This document shows positions 20,216-32,200 of a stretch of 64,000 bases of DNA, in pieces. Both the position numbers and the translations under genes were made by a program. This DNA is from Cladorhizidae sp. MBARI D1340-BT2. Taxonomy: Eukaryota; Porifera; Demospongiae; Poecilosclerida; Cladorhizidae. Numbering within the stretch: the first letter of the stretch is position 1; the number at the start of each line of letters is the position of its first letter. The notes under the pieces are model-generated. The model was not told the DNA's origin, made no database searches, and was given only the letters and a program-made list of their open reading frames with translations. The stretch is taken from assembly GCA_028752905.1 (NCBI GenBank), contig JAQNBH010000007.1, positions 17,663,233 to 17,727,232 of the forward strand, read 5' to 3'.

Positions 20216-23200
20216 TCAATGTACTCCTAAAGCATCTGATAGTAATTTATTCATAAATATCTTCTGGGGGTCATGTTTTTCTCGAGCTTTCAAAAAGGCA
20301 CCCAAGTGGGGATACATGGACTTGGTCCTACTGGCCGTAATGTTGAAGGATTTCCCCCAGTGGAGACGAGGTTCGAGTCCCTTCTTGACTAGTCTCCTGT
20401 AAACTCCCTGGAAGTAGCGCTCCCTGTCCTCCACCGACGGGTTCCTGATGCAGAGCGTGATATGGCAGCTGTCGCGATGGAAGTTTGGACTAAGCGGAAT
20501 GTTATCTCCTCTGACAAATCTTACCTGAAGTTACAGCAAGAGAGGAGAGCAACTGAACTCTGAACTCAGCTGCCAGATAACACAAAATATAGTCGCATTA
20601 AAGATTTTCAGTTTGGGGGGTGAGGGAAGACCACATGCATTTTAAGGACACCTGGAATAGAGAGGAACCTCCAAAATTGATGACTGTATCAAGAAAACAT
20701 CAAAAATTAGCATTGCGAATTAAAAAAACCTTGAGCAGATATCCAAGGGAAACCCCCACTACGTGAAACACTGGAACATTGATCGCTACCACATCTTACA
20801 ACCTCCTATAGGAAACACTGGAACATTCACTCTCCTTCTTCACTGCTACATCTTACAACCTCCTATAGGAAACACTGGAACATTCACTCTCCTTCTTCAC
20901 TGCTACCACATCTTACAACCTCCTATAGGAAACACTGGAACATTCACTCTCCTTCTTGACTGCTACCACATCTTACAACCTCCTATAGGAAACACTGGAA
21001 CATTCACTCTCCTTCTTCACTGCTACCACATCTTACAACCTCCTATAGGAAACACTGGAACATTCACTCTCCTTCTTCACTGCTACCACATCTTACAACC
21101 TCCTATAGGAAACACTGGAACATTCACTCTCCTTCTTGACTGCTACCACATCTTACAACCTCCTATAGGAAACACTGGAACATTCACTCTCCTTCTTCAC
21201 TGCTACCACATCTTACAACCTCCTATAGGAAACACTGGAACATTCACTCTCCTTCTTCACTGCTACCACATCTTACAACTTCCTACAGGAAACACTGGAA
21301 CATTCACTCTCCTTGCTACATCTTACAACCTCCTACAGGAAACACTGGAACATTCACTCTCCTTCTTGACTGCTACCACATCTTACAACCTCCTATAGGA
21401 AACACTGGAACATTCACTCACCTTCTTCCCTGCTACCACATCTTACAACCTCCTATAGGAAACACTGGAACATTCACTCACCTTCTTGACTGCTACCACA
21501 TCTTACAACCTCCTATAGGAAACACTGGAACATTCACTCACCTTCTTCACTGCTACCACATCTTACAACCTCCTACAGGAAACACTGGAACATTCACTCT
21601 CCTTCTTGACTGCTACCACATCTTACAACCTCCTATAGGAAACACTGGAACATTAACTCTCCTTCTTGACTGCTACCACATCTTACAACCTCCTATAGGA
21701 AACACTGGAACATTCACTCTCCTTCTTACCTGCTACCACATCTTACAACCTCCTATAGGAAACACTGGAACATTCACTCTCCTTCTTCACTGCTACCACA
21801 TCTTACAACCTCCTATAGGAAACACTGGAACATTCACTCTCCTTCTTCACTGCTACTACATCTTACAACCTCCTATAGGAAACACTGGAACATTCACTCT
21901 CCTTCTTCACTGCTACCACATCTTACAACCTCCTATAGGAAACACTGGAACATTCACTCTCCTTCTTCACTGCTACCACATCTTACAACCTCCTATAGGA
22001 AACACTGGAACATTCACTCTCCTTCTTCACTGCTACTACATCTTACAACCTCCTATAGGAAACACTGGAACATTCACTCTCCTTCTTCACTGCTACCACA
22101 TCTTACAACCTCCTATAGGAAACACTGGAACATTCACTCTCCTTCTTCACTGCTACCACATCCTACAACCTCCTATAGGAAATACTGGAACATTCACTCT
22201 CCTTCTTGACTGCTACCACATCTTACAACCTCCTATAGGAAACACTGGAACATTCACTCTCCTTCTTCACTGATACCACATCTTACAACCTCCTATAGGA
22301 AACACTGGAACATTAACTCTCCTTCTTCACTGCTACCACATCTTACAACCTCCTATAGGAAACACTGGAACATTCACTCTCCTTCTTGACTGCTACCACA
22401 TCTTACAACCTCCTATAGGAAACACTGGAACATTCACTCTCCTTCTTGACTGCTACCACATCTTACAACCTCCTATAGGAAACACTGGAACATTCACTCA
22501 CCTTCTTGACTGCTACCACATCTTACAACCTCCTATAGGAAACACTGGAACATTCACTCTCCTTCTTGACTGCTACCACATCTTACAACCTCCTATAGGA
22601 AACACTGGAACATTCACTCTCCTTCTTCCCTGCTACCACATCTTACAACCTCCTATAGGAAACACTGGAACATTTACTCTCCTTCTTCACTGCTACATCT
22701 TACAACCTCCTACAGGAAACACTGGAACATTCACTCTCCTTCTTCACTGCTACCACATCTTACAACCTCCTAAAGGAAACACTGGAACATTCACTCTCCT
22801 TCTTCACTGTTACCACATCTTACAACCTCCTATAGGAAACACTGGAACATTCACTCTCCTTCTTCACTGCTACCACATCTTACAACCTCCTATAGGAAAC
22901 ACTGGAACATTCACTCTCCTTCTTCACTGCTACCACATCTTACAACCTCCTATAGGAAACACAGGAACATTTACCCTCCTTCTTGACTGCTACCACATCT
23001 TACAACCTCCTATAGGAAACACTGGAACATTCACTCTCCTTCTTCACTGCTACCACATCTTACAACCTCCTATGGGAAACACTGGAACATTCACTCTCCT
23101 TCTTGACTGCTACCACATCTTACAACCCCCTATAGGAAACACGGGAACATTCACTCTCCTTCTTCATTGCTACCACATCTTACAACCAACACTGGAACAT

Positions 23201-26200
23201 TCACTCTCCTTCTTGATGACCACATCTTACAACCTCCTATAGGAAACACTGGAACATTCACTCACCTTCTTGACTGCTACCACATCTTACAACCTCCTAC
23301 AGGAAACACTGGAACATTCACTCTTCTTCTTCACTGCTACCATATCTTACAACCTCCTATGGGAAACACTGGAACATTCACTCTCCTTCTTCACTGCTAC
23401 CACATCTTACAACCTCCTATAGGAAACACTGGAACATTCACTCTCCTTCTTCACTGCTACCACATCTTACAACCTCCTATAGGAAACACTGGAACATTCA
23501 CTCTCCTTCTTCACTGCTACCACATCTTACAACCTCCTATAGGAAACACTGGAACATTCACTCTCCTTCTTGACTGCTACCACATCTTACAACCTCCTAT
23601 AGGAAACACTGGAACATTCCCTCTCCTTCTTCACTGCTACCACATCTCACAACATCCGATGTTTCAAACAATCAAATCATGAATTTACAAACCATTTACA
23701 ACCGTCCCCCCCAAAAACACTCACTTCTGTTAAGAAATTCAGAGGTATCTGTTCTTCGCTTATCAGGTTCTGCATCTCCATAATTGCAAGCGCACAATCC
23801 GCCATCCCCACCACCACTTCACTCTCGAGGTGGCGAGGAAAGCGATTAGGAATGTTGAAGACTCGATGGCTGATATCCACTCTGTTGTATGGTGGTAAAG
23901 GGTCGCCATACTTGAAGACGAGTCTCATGGCAACGGGGATGACACTGCGTACCCATGAAATGACCACGATGTAGGCATCCAAAACTACACTCTGTGGGAG
24001 AGCGGAGATACTATGGAATGAAATGATAACCGGAGGGTCTTGCACTCACCTGAATAAACCCCAGCATGGGGTTCGGGTTGTCTCTAGGCTTCTCCAACGT
24101 CCTGTTTGCCCTGATGATGGCACACATGTCACTAAAGACTTCTATCCACATCTTGACATGCTCTGCACTGCTCACAATCTCCATCATGTTGCCCAGACAC
24201 TCCCTCAGGGAAGTGACGGAGAGCGTTTCCTCCAGGTTGAAGGAGGACTCACACTGGAATGTGACCTCTGTAATGACCCCTAGGAGTCCAACGCTGACCT
24301 GAAAACGTCAAGATAGGAACCTTGACATACTCTCACCACCACACATCATCACATCTCAACGGCTTTGTAAGGCTTGCTGTTTTAATCAATACCTATTAAC
24401 AATTTGAGATTTGCTTGTGTGCTTTAAGCCACTAATCAAATTACTGTAGTAGGAACAACATATCAAACCACACCCACTATTTTATACATACACCCTATGT
24501 GTGTATCTGTCTGTTTGTCCTGTAGACACTTCAAATACACACTTCAAATACACTTTGAGTTGAGGCTCACAAACTATATAATATTATGAATCACATATTA
24601 TGAGATCAAATTTATTTTCCAATTGGAGCAAAATAGAGCTTCTTTCGGTTAAAAGGGGGAGATTTCTCACCAAAAGACGTTTTCTGTCTTTTTAAGAGTA
24701 GAAATAGTTCCATCATGTTGAAAAGGAATTTAATGTGCCCATTTTGACAAGAATGAGCGATTTCATTCTTCATTCAGACAGTTTTTCCTCAAAACGCTAA
24801 AAAAACATCCTTACATCCTTATTATTATTATTATTTTTATTTTTTTTACTGCAAGCTCCTGAAAGTTGTCGGCCATTTTATTTAGGCATAGACCTACACC
24901 TGTAGGCTCTTTACACATTCCCGACAATAGCTCACAAATTGCGCAACATGGCGGCACTGAACTTCACTAGCTATGTTGCTAGCGAGGCTGCCTCTATCCC
25001 TACTCTATTAGAACACCTTAGTTACGGAAATGGCAAATTTAGTGAAGGCAGCAACGTCCTCGATGACTGTGATAGAGTGAGGCTGCCTCTCCCTACTCTA
25101 TTAGAAGAATACCTTGGTTACGTGAAATGGTTGCCATTCTAGGTCTTCAGAAATATATCAGTCTTGAATAAATAAAAATATAATATGTAAAGCTCTCTCT
25201 CTCTCGAAGAACAATTTTGAGTTTTTTTTGCTGACTTGATCCTGGGCATGAAAACTGTGTCCTATTATTTGGTAAACAACAATAAGGTCGGTAAAGGGTT
25301 TGCGATAACCTTGAGAATTATTCGCAAAGCAATTCAGTTATAGCAATCCTAGAAAACGTTAGCTCCACGAAAAGCAGGAGCTGTAGTGTATGTTCCTTCC
25401 TACACCTTCGAGGTAACTCTGGGAGATATCTGAGACAAACACGAACAAATGTGTCGAGGACTTCAGCTCATCTCTCCCATAGTTCAACATGTTCCGTAAA
25501 GTCTAGAACAAAATGTGTATGCAATCAGTATAAGATCCACCCTTATTAAAGCCCACTGAATTATGTGGGTGTGGTAGTTACAAATAGGTATACTTTATTT
25601 CATTTGTTGGAGTTAGAGGAGTGGTAGGCTGAACCCAGCCTCAATAGCATTGTGCACGACCACCATATAAGGGAATATGCACAGCCACCATATAAGGGAA
25701 TATGCACGGCCACCATATAAGGGAATATGCACGACCACCATATAAGAATATGCATGACCATCATATATGGGAATGAGCATTGTGCCAAGCGAAGGCCAGA
25801 GAACTAGAACGATAATCAAGAGTTGTTAAGTTTCATTTCAGACATTAACCTGGGGGCACACCAAGTCAGGAGCTGCCATCTCTACCATGCTCTCTCCTCC
25901 ACACCTGCTACAACCTTCGTGCTCTTGGAACTTCCAAATAAATTCAAACTATCACTGACATCATAAGCGATGTCGTAATGACTGTAGCATGCACAGATCA
26001 TAGGCAACCATTTCATGAGGTAAGATTCAACAGTGCAAGGTGTGCTAACAGATAATGTTTCAGGTGGCGTCTATAGATTATGTATCACGTATGTGAAGAA
26101 AGTGATCATAGTGATGTTAAGTGATGCCCACTAGAGAAGCACATGGCTTATCATTATTCATCTGAACTATGGGGACACATAATGGACCAACATCATACTG

Positions 26201-29200
26201 GGTTGAGGCAGGTTGAAGTAGGTTGACAATAGCTCTATGGGGACACACACTGGACCAACACCCACACTATGTGGAGGCAGGTTGAATCAGGTTGACAATA
26301 TGGGACACTGGACCAACACCACACTGGGTTGAGGCAGGTAGAAGTAGGTTGACAATAGCTCTATGGGGACACACACTGGACCAACACCACACTGGGTTGA
26401 GGCAGGTTGAAGTACAGTAGGTTGACAATAGCTCTATGGGGACACACACTGGACCAACACCACACTGGGCTGAGGCAGGTAGAAGTAGGTTGACAATAGC
26501 TCTATGGGGACACACACTGGACCAACACCACACTGGGTTGAGGCAGGTTAAAGTAGGTTGACAATAGCTCTATGGGGGCACACACTGGACCAACACCACA
26601 CTGGGTTGAGGCAGGTTGAAGTAGGTTGACAATAGCTCTATGGGGACACACACTGGACCAACACCACACTGGGTTGAGGCAGGTTGAAGTACAGTAGGTT
26701 GACAATAGCTCTATGGGGACACACACTGGACCAACACCACACTGGGTTGAGGCAGGTTAAAGTAGGTTGACAATAGCTCTATGGGGACACACACTGGACC
26801 AACACCACACTGGGTTGAGGCAGGTTGAAGTAGGTTGACAATAGCTCTATGGGGACACACACTGGACCAACACCACACTGGGTTGAGGCAGGTTAAAGTA
26901 GGTTGACAATAGCTCTATGGGGACACACTGGACCAACACCACACTGGGTTGAGGCAGGTTAAAGTAGGTTGACAATAGCTCTATGGGGACACACACTGGA
27001 CCAACACCACACTGGGTTGAGGCAGGTTAAAGTAGGTTGACAATAGCTCTATGGGGGCACACACTGGACCAACACCACACTGGGTTGAGGCAGGTTAAAG
27101 TAGGTTGACAATTAGCTCTATGGGGACACACACTGGACCAACACCACACTGGGTTGAGGCAGGTTGAAGTAGGTTGACAATAGCTCTATGGGGACACACA
27201 CTGGACCAACACCCACACTATGTGGAGGCAGGTTGAATCAGGTTGACAATATGGGACACTGGACCAACACCACACTGGGTTGAGGCAGGTAGAAGTAGGT
27301 TGACAATAGCTCTATGGGGACACACACTGGACCAACACCACACTGGGTTGAGGCAGGTTGAAGTACAGTAGGTTGACAATAGCTCTATGGGGACACACAC
27401 TGGACCAACACCACACTGGGCTGAGGCAGGTAGAAGTAGGTTGACAATAGCTCTATGGGGACACACACTGGACCAACACCACACTGGGTTGAGGCAGGTT
27501 AAAGTAGGTTGACAATAGCTCTATGGGGGCACACACTGGACCAACACCACACTGGGTTGAGGCAGGTTGAAGTAGGTTGACAATAGCTCTATGGGGACAC
27601 ACACTGGACCAACACCACACTGGGTTGAGGCAGGTTGAAGTACAGTAGGTTGACAATAGCTCTATGGGGACACACACTGGACCAACACCACACTGGGTTG
27701 AGGCAGGTTAAAGTAGGTTGACAATAGCTCTATGGGGACACACACTGGACCAACACCACACTGGGTTGAGGCAGGTTGAAGTAGGTTGACAATAGCTCTA
27801 TGGGGACACACACTGGACCAACACCACACTGGGTTGAGGCAGGTTAAAGTAGGTTGACAATAGCTCTATGGGGACACACTGGACCAACACCACACTGGGT
27901 TGAGGCAGGTTAAAGTAGGTTGACAATAGCTCTATGGGGACACACACTGGACCAACACCACACTGGGTTGAGGCAGGTTAAAGTAGGTTGACAATAGCTC
28001 TATGGGGGCACACACTGGACCAACACCACACTGGGTTGAGGCAGGTTGAAGTAGGTTGACAATAGCTCTATGGGGACACACACTGGACCAACACCACACT
28101 GGGTTGAGGCAGGTTAAAGTAGGTTGACAATAGCTCTATGGGGGCACACACTGGACCAACACCACACTGGGTTGAGGCAGGTTAAAGTAGGTTGACAATT
28201 AGCTCTATGGGGACACACACTGGACCAACACCACACTGGGTTGAGGCAGGTTGAAGTAGGTTGACAATAGCTCTATGGGGACACACACTGGACCAACACC
28301 ACACTGGGTTGAGGCAGGTTAAAGTAGGTTGACAATAGCTCTATGGGGACACACACTGGACCAACACCACACTGGGTTGAGGCAGGTTAAAGTAGGTTGA
28401 CAATAGCTCTATGGGGACACACACTGGACCAACACCACACTGGGTTGAGGCAGGTTAAAGTAGGTTGACAATAGCTCTATGGGGACACATACTGGACCAA
28501 CACCACACTGGGTTGAGGCAGGTTAAAGTAGGTTGACAATAGCTCTATGGGGACACACACTGGACCAACACCACACTGGGTTGAGGCAGGTTAAAGTAGG
28601 TTGACAATAGCTCTATGGGGACACACACTGGACCAACACCCACACTATGTGGAGGCAGGTTGAATCAGGTTGACAATATGGGACACTGGACCAACACCAC
28701 ACTGGGTTGAGGCAGGTAGAAGTAGGTTGACAATAGCTCTATGGGGACACACACTGGACCAACACCACACTGGGTTGAGGCAGGTAGAAGTAGGTTGACA
28801 ATAGCTCTATGGGGACACACACTGGACCAACACCACACTGGGTTGAGGCAGGTTGAAGTACAGTAGGTTGACAATAGCTCTATGGGGACACACACTGGAC
28901 CAACACCACACTGGGTTGAGGCAGGTTGAAGTACAGTAGGTTGACAATAGCTCTATGGGGACACACACTGGACCAACACCACACTGGGTTGAGGCAGGTT
29001 AAAGTAGGTTGACAATAGCTCTATGGGGACACACACTGGACCAACACCACACTGGGTTGAGGCAGGTTAAAGTAGGTTGACAATAGCTCTATGGGGGCAC
29101 ACACTGGACCAACACCACACTGGGTTGAGGCAGGTTGAAGTAGGTTGACAATAGCTCTATGGGGACACACACTGGACCAACACCACACTGGGTTGAGGCA

Positions 29201-32200
29201 GGTTAAAGTAGGTTGACAATAGCTCTATGGGGACACACACTGGACCAACACCACACTGGGCTGAGGCAGGTAGAAGTAGGCTGACAATAGCTCTATGGGG
29301 ACACACACTGGACCAACACCACACTGGGTTGAGGCAGGTTGAAGTAGGTTGACAATAGCTCTATGGGGACACACACTGGACCAACACCACACTGGGCTGA
29401 GGCAGGTAGAAGTAGGCTGACAATAGCTCTATGGGGACACACACTGGACCAACACCACACTGGGTTGAGGCAGGTTGAAGTAGGTTGACAATAGCTCTAT
29501 GGGGACACACACTGGACCAACACCACACTGGGTTGAGGCAGGTTGAAGTAGGTTGACAATAGCTCTATGGGGACACACACTGGACCAACACCACACTGGG
29601 TTGAGGCAGGTTGAAGTAGGTTGACAATAGCTCTATGGGGACACACACTGGACCAACACCACACTGGGTTGAGGCAGGTTGAATAGGTTGACAATAGCTC
29701 TATGGGGACACACACTGGACCAACACCACACTGGGTTGAGGCAGGTTGAAGTAGGTTGACAATAGCTCTATGGGGACACACACTGGACCAACACCACACT
29801 GGGTTGAGGCAGGTTGAAGTAGGTTGACAATAGCTCTATGGGGACACACACTGGACCAACACCACACTGGGTTGAGGCAGGTTGAAGGGCAACTAAACCA
29901 TTCTTTTTTTAATTATCTTGTGGTTACGACTTTGAGCTTCATAGATTCTGCACACTTTACTTTATGAACTTGACGTATGTAGAGCTCAAATCTCGGTGTG
30001 CTTCTCTATTGATACTAAAACATGTTGCATAGCTATAACTTTGCCAAAGTTAACTGCAGCCAAAGTGTGCCACCTCATAATATTGAACGTTACTGCAAGT
30101 GTGGCTCCTGACTAGACATTGTTATCTTTGGCTAGAGGAAGTTCTGCTCTATAGAGCGAGTATCTTCATTTTAAGCACCATAACGTGAGTAAAGTGGTCA
30201 TGCACATGGTTGAAAACAAATTTCCGCCAGAATTTTATTTCAACTCATGTGCTTGACCACTTACTCACATTTTGGTGCTTAATGAAAACACTCACTCTAT
30301 AGAGCAGATTCCTCTAGCCACAGGTCAGGAGACACACGAACAGTAAATTCTGGCCTTCCAGATTTTGAGGCGCTTCACTTTGGATGCAGTAAACTTTGAC
30401 ATAATAGTAGCTATGCAATAGTTTTTAGCATCAAAAGAGAGCACACAGAGAGACTTGTCTTTTAAGCTATACAACAAGCTCATAAAGTAAACTGCACAGA
30501 ATCTATGAAGCTCCAAATCAAACCACACAGTTAAATAATATATATATATTAATATGGTTTAGTCCCCGCTTTTAAGCAGGGCTGGCAATAGCTCTATGGG
30601 AACACAGACTGGGCCAACATCACGAGAGGCAGGTTGAAGTAGGTTGACAGAGGAAGGTTGAAGTAGGCTGACAATAGCTCTATGGGACACACACAGGACC
30701 AACACCACACTGGGTTGAGGCAGGTTGAAGTAGGTTGACAATAGCTCTATGGGGACACACACTAGACCAACACCACACTGGGTTGAGGTAGATGGAAGTA
30801 GGTTGACAATAGCTCTATGGAGGCACACACTGGACCAACATGATACATTCACCAGCTTTTTGAAAAGAGAGTGAACCCTAAGTGTTCGCCTTCAGAGCTA
30901 AGTCAGCACATAAAACACAGTGGTACTAGGACAACCGTTGCCTAGTGACACAGCTGTTAATTGCTGATAAATGGCTGGCTGACACCACAACTGAGAACAC
31001 AGGTAGCGTATGTGGTGTACTAAATTTGACTCTTCTCACCCAATGGGAGGGAACTTATCCGAACATGTTGGGACCGGAGGATGTTGGATTACTGAAATCT
31101 TCGGATAACTGAACTCCAGTGTGGAAGGTCTTCAGCTTGTCCTTGCTCCTCACAAAATCGTGGGGACTGCCCACTTTCACACCTTGTGTCCCACGCTACT
31201 CTAGCTAAGATTCTCCCCTTCTTCACAATCTTGAGCTTACCTCGATATCAATTAAGGACAATTGTTTTTCTACTTGTAAGTCGGTCTGGCCATGCTCACT
31301 GCAGAGACATGGAATGAGAATGACCGAAGGGGATTTTGGGATGAGTGTCCGTGTTGTGCGCATGGATAGAGGAGCTTTTCACATGAAATGCACGAGAGGT
31401 GTGAGGTCCATGCAGGGTCAGGTATGTGTGAGGTTGCAATTTAGACTGAGGCCTGCACCAGCCAGGTTGTTAGAGGATAAGAAGAGATGTGGAATAATTA
31501 GGGATGAGAGATGTATCATGTGTGGTAGTGGAGCAGGGGAAGATGTGGGGCATTTCTTGGTGATGTGCGGGTGAATCTGAGAGGGATCGGCTGCTACTGG
31601 TGGATAAGATACGCAGAATTTTAGGGGGTGGAGAGGGCTGGACTGGCTGGAGGAATGCGGAAGAATGGGTAAGGATGGGAAGGGCATTGCTGTTGGGGAA
31701 AGGTGTGGAGGGAGTAAGTGATGCAGTGATGGAGGAGGTGGGTGAATGTGTCATGTATTGGGTAGGGAAGTGGTGGCAGAGGAGAAAGGAACTGTTATAT
31801 GGTTAGCTAATGAATGATCTTTGGTCCCCTCCCCTCCCCTCCCCCCTCAACAGCTGAGCTATTAGTATTAAGGCTGGTTCACAGTTTGATGCTCAGCCAT
31901 CGTTACGTATCGTATCGTCCTATCGTAACGTATCGTCGTATTGTGAACCAGCAACGTCATGACGATACGATACGATAGGACGATACGATACGATACGATG
32001 GAATAGGATCTCGAGCGTCGAGCGTCAAGCGTCCGACCAATCACAATGCTGGCAAGCGGAAGGTCACATGAAAGACTTTGACCTTCACTAGAATTTAACT
32101 ATGAACGATTGATTGAGGCTGTGCGCAAATATCCCTGCTTGTGGCAGGTCTCTTCTGCGATATACAAGGAGTTGAGGCCGAAGGAAAATGCTTGGATTCA

